The notes under the pieces were generated by a model. It was given only the letters and a program-made list of their open reading frames with translations, did no database searches and was not told where the DNA came from. Shown piece by piece: positions 23,670 to 35,184 of a stretch of DNA of 64,000 nt. The stretch is from contig NW_026016655.1 in assembly GCF_020379485.1 (NCBI RefSeq), positions 116,001-180,000 on the forward strand, in the 5' to 3' direction. The stretch is from Brassica napus. Taxonomy: Eukaryota > Streptophyta > Magnoliopsida > Brassicales > Brassicaceae. The stretch's first letter is position 1. Each line of letters opens with the position of its first letter. A program made the translations under genes and the position numbers.

Positions 23670-26600
23670 ACGCCGGTCCTTGGACTCAGCATGCTGGCCC
23701 TTCCTGTGGACTGTTCGGGTGATTTTGGCCCACGTGGGCTGTCTGTTAGGTACACACAAGACGTCTGTGGGTGTCCGCCAGCACACACAAGACGTCTGTG
23801 GCTGTCCGTGTGTGTCTGTGTGTGTCCGTCACCACACACAGGACGTCCGTGGCTGTCCATCAGTACACATATCAGCAAGCTGGTCCTTGGACTCAGGACG
23901 CTGGCCCTTCCCGTGGACTGTTCGGGTGATTTTGGCCCACGTGGTCTATCTGTTCAGTACACACAGTATGTCCGTGGGTTTCCGCCAGTAAATACACAGG
24001 ACGGTGGACACCCACGGTCGTCCGTGGCTGTCTGTGTGTGTCTGTCATTACACACAGGAAGTCCGTGGCTGTCCATCAGTACACATTTCAGCACGCTGGT
24101 CCTTGGACTCAGCAAGCTGGCCCTTCCCGTGGACTGTTTGGGTGATTTTGGCCCACGTGGGCTGTCTGATCAGTACACACAGGACGTCCGTGGGTGTACG
24201 CCAGCACACACAGGACGTCTGGGGCTGTCCTTCGCTGTCCGTCAGCACACACAAGACGTCCGTCGCTGTCCGTGTAAGTCTGTGTGTGTCCGTCTGTGTC
24301 CATCAGCACACACAGGACGTTCGTTGCTGTCCATCAGTAAACATATCAGCACGTTGGTCCTTGGACTCAGCACGCTGGCCCTTCCCGTGGACTGTTCGGG
24401 TTATTTTGGCCCACGTGGGCTGTCTGTTCAGTACACACAGGACGTCTGTGGGTGTCTGCCAGCACTCACAGGACGTCTGTGGCTGTCTGTGTGTGTCCGT
24501 CAGCACCACAGGACGTCTGTGGCTGTCCATCAGTACACATATCAGCACGCTGGTCCTTGGACTCAGCACGCTGGCCCTTCCCGTGGACTGTTAGAGTAAT
24601 TTTGGCCCATGTGGGCTGTCTGTTCAGTACACACAGGACGTACGTGTGTGTTTGTCAGCACACACAGGACGTCTGTGTGTCCGCCAGCACACACAAGACG
24701 TCTGTGGCTGTCCGTCAGCACACATAGAACGTCCGTGGCTGTCCATCAGTACACATACCAGCACACTGGTCCTTGGAACAGAACGCTGGCCCTTCCCATG
24801 GACTGTTTGGGTAATTTTGGCCCACGTGGTATGTCTGCTCATTACACAGAAGACGTCCGTGGGTGTCCACCAGAACACACAGGACGGCGGATAGCCACGG
24901 ACGTCCGTGGCTGTCCCTATGTGTACGTGTGTGTCCGTCAGCACACACAGGAGGTCCGTGGCTGTCCATCAGTACACATATCAGCACGCCGGTCCTTGGA
25001 CTCAGCACGCTGGCCCTTTTCCCGTGGACTGTTTGGGTGATTCTGGCCCACGTGGGCTGTCTGTTCAGTACACACAGGACGTCCGTGGGTGTCCGCCAGG
25101 AAACACAGGACATCCATGGCAGTCCGTCAGCACACACAGGACGTCCGTGGCTGTCCGTGTGTGTCTGTGTGTGTCCGTGTGTGTCCGTCAGCACACACAG
25201 GACGTCTGTGGCTGTCCATCAATACACATATCAGCATACTGGTCCTTGGATTCAACACTCTGGCCCTTCCCGTGGACTGTTCGGGTGATTTTGGCCCACG
25301 TGGGCTGTCTGTTCAGTACACACAGGACGTCTGTGGGTGTCCGCTAGCACACACAGACCTTCCGTGGCTGTCCGTGTCTGTCCGTGTGTGTCCGTCACCA
25401 CACACAGGACGTCTGTGGCTGTCCATCAGTACACATATCAGCAAGCTTGTCCTTGGACTCAGGATGCTGGCCCTTCCCGTGGACTGTTCGGGTGATTTTG
25501 GCCCACGTGGTCTGTCTGTTCAGTACACTCAGTACGTCCGTGGGTGTCCACCAGCACACACAGAACGTCCGTGGCTGTCCATCAGTACACATATCAGCAC
25601 GCTGGCCCTTCCCGTGGACTGTTCAGGTGATTTTGACCCACGTGGTATGTCTGGTCAGTGGCACAAGACGTCTGTGGGTGTCCGCCAGCACACACAGGAT
25701 GGCGGACAGCCACGGACGTCCGTGGCTGTCCGTGTGTGTCCGTGTGTGTCCGTGTGTGTCCATCAGCACACACATGACATCTGTGGCTGTCCATCAGTAC
25801 ACATATCAGCACGCCGGTCCTTGGACTCAGCACGCTGGCCCTTCCTGTGGACGGTTTGGGTGATTTTGTCCCACGTGGGCTGGGTGTTCGGTACACACAG
25901 GACGTTTGTGGGTGTCCGCCAGCACACACAGGACGTCCGTGGCTGTCCGTCAGCACACACAAGACATCTGTGGCTGTCCGTGTGTGTCTGTGTGTGTCCG
26001 TGTGTGTCCGTCAGCACACACAGGACGTCTGTGGCTGACCATCAGTACACATATCAGCATTCTGGTCCTTGGACTCAACACGCTGTCCCTTCCCGTGTAC
26101 TGTTCGGGTGATTTTGGCCCACGTGGGCTGTCTGTGCAGTACACACAGGACGTCTGTGGGTGTCCGCCAGCACACACAGGACGTCTGTGGCTGTCCATCA
26201 GTACACATATCAGCACGCCGGTCCTTGGACTCAGCACGCTGGCACTTCCCGTGGACTGTTTGGGTGATTTTGTCCCACGTGGGCTGTCTGTTCGGTACAC
26301 ACACGACGTTCGTGGGTGTCCGCCAGCACACACATGACGTCCGTGGCTGTCCGTCAGCACACATAAGACATCTGTGGCTGTCCGTGTGTGTCCGTGTGTG
26401 TCTGTGTGTGTCCGTCAGCACACACATGACGTCCGTGGCTGTCCATCAGTACATATATCAGCACGCTGGTCCTTGGACTCAGCATGCTGGCCCTTCCCGT
26501 GGACTATTCGGGTGATTTTGGCCCATGTGGGCTGTCTGTTCAGTACACACAGGACGTCCGTGGGTGTCCATCAGCAACTACAGAACATCCGTGTGTGTCC

Positions 26601-26734
26601 GTCAGCACACACAGGACGTCTGCAGCTGTCCGTGTGTGCCATGTGTGTCCATCAGCACACACAGGACGTCTGTGGCTTTCCATCAGTAGACATATCAGCA
26701 CGTTGGTCCTTGGACTCAGCACGCTTACCCTTCC
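23670..26734 (-). repeat. rDNA intergenic-spacer-type tandem array, left part
   Basis: About fourteen composite units of roughly 140-257 bp (most 200-250). Each has a core with CACGCTGGCCCTTCCCGTGG, GATTTTGGCCCACGTGGGC and TGTCTGTTCAGTACACACAGG, then a variable number of sub-repeats of about 31 bp built on CAGCACACACAGGACGTCCG and GTGGCTGTCC. Long frames occur in all six frames because the repeat lacks stops; none is a gene. The same repeat continues after 54000 and leads into the 3' end of a 25S rRNA fragment, which is why I call it spacer, orientation minus. The array is interrupted, not ended, at 26734. Confidence 0.85.
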
Positions 26735-27207
26735 TGTAACACCCTCGAACCGTCCTAAGCATAGGTCAACCCACCGGCAAACAATCAAACAAGAACATGA
26801 CCGACGGACGACCCACACCAAGGGTTGGAGATGAAAGGCCAACCGTGATAGAACCTAGGAAACGCTACTCTACCGGTAAGGGGGATATGAACTCCGAAAG
26901 GAGAACTTGTGGGATGAATGACGACACAAGGGGCTGCGGAATGACCCAATGATAATGTCTAAGTGTCTTTCAATGCCTGATATGACTCACAGGTCCGTTG
27001 GAGAGACAATCTCGATCTGTTGCCGGATGTGACGCACCGGTCCAACAAGAACGAGGTGTTTGTTTGGAGCTAACAAAACCAAAGAAACTTATAGAAATGT
27101 TCTAACAAAGAACAAAGAGAGTAAAAATCAAAAGAATGAAAGCAAAACGAAATTATCTTATTCAGATCTGATGGTTACATTATATAGAAGTTCTAGTCAA
27201 AAGACTT

Positions 27208-27216
27208 AAAAAAACA
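27208..27216. other. 9-bp target duplication of the MULE, left copy
   Basis: AAAAAAACA here and at 42074-42082. The intact sister LTR shows the empty site as AAAGAAAAA near 50779-50788. Nine bases is the usual Mutator-type duplication. Confidence 0.9.
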
Positions 27217-27300
27217 GGGAAGTTTACTAGAATGTTACATATTTTAGGTGTATTGACTAGAATGATACATATCTTTTTTTTTATTACTTGAATATTTTCG
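27217..27300. repeat. MULE left terminal inverted repeat
   Basis: About 80 bp, with three spaced sub-repeats of the TTACTAGAATGTTACAT type. Further single copies of TTACTAGAATGTT occur inside at about 27848 and 27946. Confidence 0.88.
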
Positions 27301-27419
27301 ATACCAAGCGTACCCTTTTTTTACGTTATGAGAAAAAACATATTTACGAGAATGCCATTACTTTTCGCTGCCACGTAGGCAAAAAACCGGCGCCACGGAG
27401 GAATTCGCGTCCGTATTTT

Positions 27420-28080
27420 CATTAAGTCAGCTGTTAAGCGATAGATACGTAGTTACGGCCGATTTATCTTTATGTTACGGCTGACTTAATACATACGACT
27501 GACTTAAGTGAAAGTGGCTGACTTAAAACTATAAGTCAGCTTGCCGATACAACTGATTTACAGAAATCCGGCTGAGTTATGTGATCACGGCTGACTTAAT
27601 GATACAAATGACGGCTGACTTATACATCGGCGGTTTGATTTCTGGAAAATTTGGCTGAGTCGTGGTTAAGAAACGGCTGAGAAACTTTTTTTCAGCTGAG
27701 TAAAGGAACATGGATGGGCTGGGTTATTGAAGCCACGGCTGAGTTATGGGATGCTGTTACGACTGGGTTTGTATTAGTCAGCCGTTAAAGCATGGATAAA
27801 CAGTAAACTCAGCTGCTTTGCGGCTGACGTATGAGCGAAAGATTAATTACTAGAATGTTCTCGTTTGATGGCTGATTTACGTAACGATACGGCTGACATA
27901 TGGTTGTTCATCCTTATTGCGGCTGACTTACCGTCAAAAGATTAATTACTAGAATGTTTCCATGTATCGGCTGACAAAGTGTAAACATGATGGCTGACTT
28001 ATTTTGGCTGAGTTACTGATTTGTTTGTCGGCTGATTAATCGATGTTCCATGTCATCTGCCATGTCATCAACTCGGATTT
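27420..28080. repeat. cluster of GGCTGAGTTAT / GGCTGACTTAT motifs upstream of the transposase
   Basis: About 26 motif copies in 660 bp, mostly forward, with a few reversed (for example near 27427, 27530 and 27777). Spacing is irregular and the sequence between copies is unrelated, so this is not a simple tandem repeat. The cluster fills the promoter region of the transposase gene. Confidence 0.88.
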
Positions 28081-28224
28081 GACATGTCATCACTAACGGT
28101 CGCCCAATTTACAACTGAGTTACGAGACCTTTCAGTTGTCTTCTTCATCTTATTTTTGAATGATTACACAGCCTTTCTTTTCTTCTTCATCATCTCAGTT
28201 ATCTATCCTCTTCATCTTTCTCAT

Positions 28225-31000
28225 ATGGTAATGGATCCCGTTATTATTGTTTCCGGTAAATGGATTATGAAAAAACGATATGTATTCAACGTCGACAGTA
28301 GAGGGTGTAGAGTTCTTCATTTAGGTGAGAAAACTAAACTTGAAGATTTCACAAAGTCTGTCATCGACGATTACGGTTTGAATGATTTGAAGGTTCATAT
28401 TCTGCTTAGCTACATGTTTTCGAATAAAACATTGAAAACAATGGCGCACAACACTCCACCAGTTTACGTGTCCAACACTCGACAATTGCAATGTTTTCTA
28501 AGCTTAAAGAAAAGCGAACAACTACGTCTCTGTGTGGAGATTACAGAGAAAAAGGATGACAGCTCAGACGTAGAAGCTTCAGAAGAAGAAGCTTCAGAAG
28601 AAGAAGCTTCAGAAGAAGACGCTTCAGAAGAAGAAGCTTTAGAAGAAGAAGCTTTAGAAGTTGAGTCTATAGAGAATGGGAGTTACGATGGTTGCAGTTT
28701 GGAGGATGAACAAGATGAAATTGAGAATGACTGCTTTAGTAACGTTGAAATACACGACGTAGCCGGAGAAGATGAAATAGGCAAAGAAAACGAAGAAGAT
28801 GATGAATTTGAAAGTCGATTTGATATGTTCGATGACTCGGACGGTGCGTCATCTGAAGATGATAACTTCAGCACATACGGTGAGTCTCCTATCGAAGAAG
28901 ACGAAGATTCACCAACGCTACCTTCCAAGAAGAGATATCAGAACTTCTTGATGAGCGAATCTAAAGGGAATCTGGAGGTTTTGAAGTTGGAGATGTCGTC
29001 GTTAGACCTTGCGGTAGGACAACGATACTTGACTAAAAAGCATTTGAAGAGACGACTGAAACTTTTTACAGTGAGGCATCAATTTGATTTTGATGTAGAA
29101 ATATCAAACCTGACAACATACGTTGTTAAGTGTTGGGTTGATGGATGTACATGGAGAGTTCGTGCATCTACCGAAGGATTGTCCCCGCAGTTTTATATTC
29201 GTATTTACGACTCGGATCATGCATGTTCTGTAACTGAGCGTTCTAATCGATCTCGAAATGCAACACCGGATATTTTAGGAGAGTTGTACAAGAACTTTCT
29301 CGGCGACGTTGGTCCGGCCGTTCGCCCTGAGAGTGTCGGAATAGCTATCACTAAGCAGTTTGGTGTAAAGGTAATTATGTTACAACGGCTGAGTTATGGT
29401 AGAGTATAGGCTGGGTTATTTTATGTTAGAAATGGCTGAGTTACAAAACTATGGTTGAGTTATGTTTACGTTGTGACCGTCTTAATGATATGATGTGGCT
29501 GAGTTATGTAAATTGTTTTTTCATGTGAGCAGATGGAATATTGGAAATCACACCGGACGCTTAAATGTGCAAGGGAAATCGATGAGGGCACACCTGAGTG
29601 TGGTTTTGAACTCTTGCCTTCTTACTTATACATGATAAGAAGGGCAAATCCGAATACAGTTACGCGTCTTCAAATCGATGAGCTTGGAAGATTCATGTAT
29701 GTGTTTCTTGCGTTTGGTGCGAGCGTTAATGGGTTTCCTTTCATGCGCAAAGTTGTTGTCGTCGACGGTACGTTTCTTAATGGTAAATATAAAGGGACGC
29801 TACTCACAGCACTAGCTCAGGATGGTAACTTTCAGATTTTTCCAATAGCCTTCGCAGTGGTTGACACTGAAAATGATGATTCGTGGAATTGGTTTTTTAC
29901 GCAACTAAAAGTGTTGATTCCTGACCAGGAGGGTCTTGCGATAATATCAGATAGGCATAACTCGATAGGGAAAGCAATTACAAATGTGTATCCGTTAGCT
30001 GCTCGTGGAATATGCACCTATCATTTGTATAAAAACATATTGGGACGGTACAAAGGAAAAGATGTATTTCGGCTGGTGAAGAAAGCGGCGAGATGTTTTA
30101 GAATGTCTGACTTTGATATGATTTTCGAGGAGATTGAAGCACTTAATCCTGATCTCCACGGCTACCTCGAAAGAGCTGATGTCAGACTGTGGACACGTGT
30201 TTATTTCCCGGGCGAGAGGTACAATTTGATGACTACGAACATAGCGGAATCAATGAACAGAGCATTATCGCATGCTAGAGGTCTTAACATTGTTCGAATA
30301 TTGGAATCGATACGGGTTATGATGACCAGATGGTTTGCTGAACGAAGAGTGGATGCCAGATCGCAGTCAACCACACTCACGCGCGGTGTGGAGAAACTAT
30401 TACAAGTAAGTCAGTCGTAACAGTAAAATAAGTCAGTCTTTAAATCTAATAAGTCAGTCGTTATATTGCATAAGCCAGCTTTATAAATAATAAGTAAGCC
30501 GTTTCACGAATATTGGGTTTTGTTAATAGGGACGTGTAAGTGCCTCCCGGGATTGGACGGTTCAAAGGATTGATGACCATCACACTGAAGTTAAATATGG
30601 CGCTGCTGGCGAGTCTTTGAATGTTGTTAATTTGGTTGAGCGAAAGTGCACATGTCGGCGTTTCGATGTCGAGAAAATACCATGTGTACACGCAATCGCA
30701 GCTGCAGAGGAAAGAAATGTTTCTCGTATATCACTGTGCAGTCCTTACTATAAAAGCACTTATTTAGCTAGCGCATACGCTGAATCGGTCATGCCGGTTG
30801 ACTCAGCGCTACCTGTTCCAGATAACGTGGCTAACGTACAGTGCTTTCCACCGTTTATTCGTCAACAACCGGGAAGACCTAAAAAAATAGGATGAAATCT
30901 GCTTTAGAAGTTGCACTTGCAAACAAACGTCCTAGGAAAGAGCACATATGTTCTCGTTGCAGTCAAAGTGGACATAATGCGAGAACTTGTCCGATATAAG
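28225..31000 (+). CDS. MULE transposase (MURA-type), three exons
   Basis: Catalyses cut-and-paste transposition in the nucleus. Exons by splice signals: 28225-29370 (donor GTAATT), 29533-30405 (donor GTAAGT), 30530-30895; all joins are phase 0, giving about 794 residues. The upstream in-frame ATG at 28084 adds 47 hydrophobic residues and is less likely. Order: N-terminal element-type domain, a very acidic stretch with SEEEA repeats (28560-28660), a MuDR DNA-binding domain (KCWVDGCTWRVRAS), the MULE DDE domain (Asp in VVVVDGTF, Asp in IISDRH, Glu in NIAESMN all present), and a SWIM finger (CTCRRFDVEKIPCVH). A CCHC knuckle CSRCSQSGHNARTC follows at 30950-30995 but one frame off, after an A7 run near 30885. 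Both introns carry the element motif. Confidence 0.88.
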
Positions 31001-31020
31001 CAATTGCTTTTCATGTTGTT

Positions 31021-31240
31021 TTGTAATACGGCTGGGTTTTGTGTTGTAATACGGCTGGGTTTTGTGTTGTAATACGGCTGGGTTTTATTTTCATTGATTT
31101 GCACAACGGCTGGATTATTAATTGTAATACGGCTGGGTTTTGTGTTGTAATACGGCTGGGTTTTTTTTGTTTTAATGTTCTATGACGGCTGCGTTAATGT
31201 TTTTCAAATTTTGTATTGTGGTTGGGTTTTTATTTTCATT
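31021..31240 (+). repeat. 22-23-bp motif repeats after the transposase
   Basis: TAATACGGCTGGGTTTTGTG is repeated about six times, a local expansion of the element motif with GGGTT in place of GAGTT. Confidence 0.88.
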
Positions 31241-31697
31241 GATTTGCCCGCTTCCCATTACTCAAGAGAGACACAGACATCGAAAAACGAAATGTCCGTA
31301 CTTAATTGCCCTACGTTACGTAATAGCCCCTACGTAATTATTGATTATAAAGTGGAATACGAAAGTAGCGAATTAAATTAAGAGAAATTAATCTTCATTG
31401 GCTGAGATAATGTTACTCACACGCCTAATAATTGTCGTGATTTCTAATGTCAGCTCTTTTATTCAAACGCAGTTGAAAAAAACTTCCCCGCTAGAAACAC
31501 GAAACGTCGCGAAGTCAACTAAGGCTGAGTTATTGTAATACACGGCTGAGTTATGGATTAAATTCCCGCTCAAAATAAGAAATAAGAAACGCCGCGATAC
31601 GAAACTACAACCGTTAACTGCAGATAAATAAGGTACTTCTCAAACAATTACACATCTTCAACTCTCTATCTTTTACACAACTGTCCTCTCAGAGAAA

Positions 31698-32393
31698 ATG
31701 GAATATTTCCCTCTGCTTGAATTGCCTGAAGATCTTCAGGCAATGGTGGTTGAACGTGTGGCCCGTAACTCCTTCCAAGATCTCTACCGCCTCAGAGCAT
31801 CGTCCAGGTCGATGAAGGCGTTAGCAGAGATGCGTAGGGTATACCATTATTTCGATGTGTTATCCTTTCCCTGGGGTCTCATTATGCCATCTCAGTTGTT
31901 GAAAACTTGCTACGCTGAGAACAATCCAAGCACAATTTATGTAAAGGGTGTACAGTTTTTCTACTCATACGATGAGCAAGATTATGGCCTTTCTCTCCTC
32001 AAGCGTGCAGCAGATGCAGGATATGAGCGTGCAGTGTATACACACGCTATGACTCAAGCAATCTTTTACGGTGATGCGCAGTATTTTCGGAGAATTCCAA
32101 GAGCAACTGTTGACAGGGTCGGGAAACTTGTTCGAGATGCGAAATGGGGATGGGGTTTGTGGCATACTGACGAGTTCCGTCAAATTAAGGCCATGTTCAC
32201 TTCTACTTATGTTCCGTCCTTCTACCTTTGCCAATGTGCAAATGTTGTGGACCGACAATGTCTCTGCCTATGGCACATTGATGTGACTAAGGACGACAAC
32301 ATGTGTGAGCGCTGTTTCTGGATCAAAGAGATTTCCTTGTTCTTTCGTGATTTTGAACCGATAAGCCTGTTTAGGGACACAAGTAAGTGGTGA
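31698..32393 (+). CDS. F-box protein, At2g35280-like, carried by the MULE
   Basis: A single intact frame of 231 residues. The N-terminus (LLELPEDLQAMVVERVARNS) is an F-box, which binds Skp1 in SCF ubiquitin ligases. It is followed by a stretch with LLKRAADAGYERAVYTHAMT, a Sel1-like helix pair, and a Cys-rich end (CQCANVVDRQCLC and MCERCFWIKE). The order and these phrases match the At2g35280 family as I remember it. The ATG follows an untranslated-leader-like stretch, and two motif copies lie near 31525-31555, in the likely promoter. Length is near full for the family. No intron is visible. It may be a functional ligase adaptor, or an element gene selected for transposon benefit. Confidence 0.82.
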   Translation: MEYFPLLELPEDLQAMVVERVARNSFQDLYRLRASSRSMKALAEMRRVYHYFDVLSFPWGLIMPSQLLKTCYAENNPSTIYVKGVQFFYSYDEQDYGLSLLKRAADAGYERAVYTHAMTQAIFYGDAQYFRRIPRATVDRVGKLVRDAKWGWGLWHTDEFRQIKAMFTSTYVPSFYLCQCANVVDRQCLCLWHIDVTKDDNMCERCFWIKEISLFFRDFEPISLFRDTSKW

Positions 32394-32469
32394 AGATGTC
32401 TCTGCATCAGAATCTTATCTTTTTTATGTTTTTTGCTATGCCATTATGTATGTCGAACAAAAAATTATA

Positions 32470-32790
32470 TATTCTGTTTTTATGGCTGACTTATTTTCTT
32501 ATGGCTGAGTTATTTTCATCTTATGGCTGACTTATTTTCATCTTATGGCTGAGTTATTTTCATCTTATGGCTGACTTATTTTCATCTTACGGCTGAGTTA
32601 TTTTCATCTTACGGCTGAGTTATTCTCATTTATTCATCTTATGACTGTTTTTTGATTGTTCACCTAAACGTTAAGACTGATATTATTACATGTTACGGCT
32701 GAGTTGTTGTTTCGGAAGAAATTAACAACGGCTGAGTTAAATCCGAGTTACATAAACATAGACTGACTTATGAGTACAGAATCTGAGTAA
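32470..32790 (+). repeat. 22-bp tandem motif array
   Basis: TTATGGCTGAGTTATTTTCA units, alternating GAGTT and GACTT, repeated about seven times (32478-32640), then looser copies to 32790. It separates the convergent F-box and GRF genes. Confidence 0.9.
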
Positions 32791-32820
32791 ACAAAGAAGT
32801 AGTAGTAGCAACTAATACAT

Positions 32821-33117
32821 TTAAGACTTCATCCTAAGACATTCAATAATTTTTATGATCTCAGTTATGTCTTTCTTCATATCATCTAATTCTGCTTTTA
32901 TAGCGGCCAAATCCTGCTCTATCGTCGCGAGTTTGTTTGCCACAACTACAAACTCTTCATCATGTGCTTCATCAAGCCATTTGAAAACATGGTTTTGACC
33001 CGAATTTGCTCCACATCGATAAAATCTTCTACCCGGATTCTTTATTGTACCTGACGTTAACACAATGGTAGCAGCTCCACAGTCGCACGTCCTTGGAATT
33101 CCACGCTGTAGATCCAT
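32821..33117 (-). CDS. small GRF-type zinc-finger protein
   Basis: An intact 98-residue frame starting at an ATG (33117). The N-terminus has the GRF zinc-finger pattern: CDCGAATIVLTSGTIKNPGR, then FYRCG and HVFKWLDEAH. The C-terminal half is a predicted coiled coil (heptad-like Leu/Ile: LATIEQDLAAIKAELDDMKK). GRF fingers bind single-stranded DNA or RNA in several nuclear proteins, but the role of these tiny plant versions is not known to me. Two of the usual zinc ligands may be replaced (no final Cys-x-F), so zinc binding is uncertain. Confidence 0.75.
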   Translation of the reverse strand: MDLQRGIPRTCDCGAATIVLTSGTIKNPGRRFYRCGANSGQNHVFKWLDEAHDEEFVVVANKLATIEQDLAAIKAELDDMKKDITEIIKIIECLRMKS

Positions 33118-33379
33118 CTAATTTATACATCATAGCACACAAAAAATAATGCAAAATCGAACAAGGCCAAAATACAAAAAATAATTCAAAATCGATTTTG
33201 GACGAAAGAGACTTACTTTAGGTTTTAGAAGTCGACTCTGGTTTTTCCTTTATCTTTTACTTGTAAATATTGGAAATATAATAGGGAAATCATATTAAAT
33301 ATAAAGATCACGCGTGTCCAAATAAAATAAACATATAATGACCTCGATATCGTAAATTACTCGGACATGCGTGTCAGGA

Positions 33380-33580
33380 CATAACTCGACACTGAGTTAA
33401 ATTATGTATGACTCTTTTGGCCAACTTTTATTTTTCGACATCATTAAATATTAACAATTTTACGACTGAGGTTTAGTTTTCGGTATTATTAATTATTAAC
33501 AATGTTACGGCTGAGTTTTATTCTTCGGCATTATTAATTATTAACAATGTTACGGCTGAGTTATATTTTCCGGCATTATT
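33380..33580 (+). repeat. motif copies before the B3 gene
   Basis: Four or five forward copies (ACTGAGTTAAA, ACGACTGAGGTTT, ACGGCTGAGTTTT, ACGGCTGAGTTATA), in two similar 55-60-bp blocks with ATTATTAATTATTAACAATG. Confidence 0.75.
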
Positions 33581-33766
33581 TACTTTACACAAGGAAAAAA
33601 AAAAGAAATCATTTTCGTCCCAACGCGAAAAAAAAAAAAAGCTCTCGACGATAGGCGATTTCGAAGCGTCTCGATACGAAGGTAAAACCGAAGCCTCTCT
33701 TTTGCAGATTTGTGGATTCAGCTTAGGTTCGATGATGTTTTTTTCCCATTCTTTTCTTGTTTGCAG

Positions 33767-34682
33767 ATGCCTAATTCGCACAAACCTCATTTCTTGAAGC
33801 CTCTGCTTCCCGATTTCCACAGTGGCGTGGTAGACACACACTCTCTATTTCTCATGTGTATATGTTCCTATTTTAGAGTTTGCTTAACTTTGGCTTTTCT
33901 GACCTGCAGACAATACCACTTGGCTTCTTCTCACAGCACATAGAAGGGAAGACAAACCGGAAAACATGGAAACTAAGATCGGACGCTACAGATCAAACTT
34001 GGGAAGTGATACAAGAAGGCAGGAGACTCACCGGAGGTTGGAAAGATTTCACCACAGCACATGACCTTCAAATCGGTGACATTGTCATCTTCAAACACGA
34101 AGGAGATATGGTGTTTCATGTCACACCATTTGGTCCTAGCTGTTGTGAGATTCAGTATACACATCCTCACATCATCAAGGAAGAAGCCGATGCGGATGAT
34201 GCTCCTTCTTTCTCATTTGACTATTGTTTTCAGGCTGAGGTCACTGCTTCGAATCTAAAAGAAGACAAACTTGTGAGTCGATTTTCAGTTATAGACCATA
34301 TTTAGTTAGTTATTAACATATGGTTTGATCTGTTCAGTGTCTTTACGTTCTGTGTTTGCAGTATTTAGTTAGTTATTAACATATGGTTTGATCTGTTCTG
34401 TGTCTTTACGTTCTGTGTTTGCAGTATCTTCCTGAGGGAGCTACGACTTGTACTGCTTTGAACAAACAATGCCAAGAGATAATACTTGTCAACAAAGAGG
34501 GAAATTCATGGACTGTGAGTTTGCGATTTAGCGAAGCAGACGGCATGTATTACATCAGAAGAGGCTGGAGAAAGTTCTGTCGTGCTAACAGATGCGCCAT
34601 AGGAGACTTATTTGTGTTCAATGTGGTTGGAGATGGGAAAACTACTCCACTAATGTGTGTATGTCCGGAAAGGGAAGAGTGA
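33767..34682 (+). CDS. REM-type B3 DNA-binding protein, two B3 regions, three exons
   Basis: Exons inferred from splice signals: 33767-33829, 33910-34272, 34425-34682. All joins are phase 0, giving 227 residues with no stop. Residues about 7-115 form a B3 domain of the reproductive-meristem type (PHFLKPLLPDF, IPLGFFSQHI, TWEVIQEGRRLTGGWKDFTT, IGDIVIFKHEGD). The last exon carries a second, shorter B3 (NSWTVSLRFSEADGMYYIRR, then GWRKFCRANRCAIGDLFVF). B3 domains bind short DNA sequences in the nucleus, and REM genes are plant regulators. Carried inside a MULE that is full of one short motif, it is a candidate reader of that motif. No lesion is visible. Confidence 0.82.
34299..34424 (+). repeat. 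63-bp tandem duplication inside the B3 gene intron
   Basis: The block beginning TATTTAGTTAGTTATTAACA and ending GTGTTTGCAG occurs twice in a row (about 34299-34361 and 34362-34424), so there are two possible splice acceptors. Only the second is followed by the YLPEG exon. Confidence 0.85.
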
Positions 34683-34734
34683 TTTTGAACCTAAACTTAT
34701 GTATGTCGAACCAGAAATTTATGTATGTCTCTTT

Positions 34735-35165
34735 TTATGGCTGACTAATATTCATATTATGGTTGAGTTATTGTTTATGTTATTGTTTGATTATGACTGA
34801 CTTCCACTGAACGTTATAGCTGAGTTACTATCTTATTATGACTGACGAATACTCATATAATGGCTGGGTTATTGTTTGATTATGACTTAATTAACGTAAC
34901 GGCTGAGATGCAGTGAACGTTATAACTGAGTTATTAAAACATTATGACTGACGAATACTCATATTATGGCTGGGTTATTGTTTGATAGTGACTTAATTAA
35001 CGTAACGGCTGAATTGCAGTGAACGTTATAACTGAGTTATTAAAACGTTATGACTGACGAATACTCGTATTATGGCTGGGTTATTGTTTGATTATGAATT
35101 AATTAACGTACTGGCTGAGTTGCATTGAACGTAATAGCTGAGTTACTAAAAACATTGCGTCTAAA
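34735..35165 (+). repeat. motif array with about 110-bp higher-order units
   Basis: About seventeen motif copies. A longer block (TTATGACTGACGAATACTCA, then TATGGCTGGGTTATTGTTTG, then TTAATTAACGTAACGGCTGA) recurs three times, so short motifs have been amplified as a composite. Confidence 0.85.
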
Positions 35166-35184
35166 TTATGATTACAACACATGA

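Noticed and set aside
23610..26739. Many overlapping long reading frames (up to 340 residues) with VLGLSTLALPVDCSG-type repeats
   Set aside because: They occur in all six frames, follow the repeat period and match in every array copy. The repeat lacks stops; these are not proteins.
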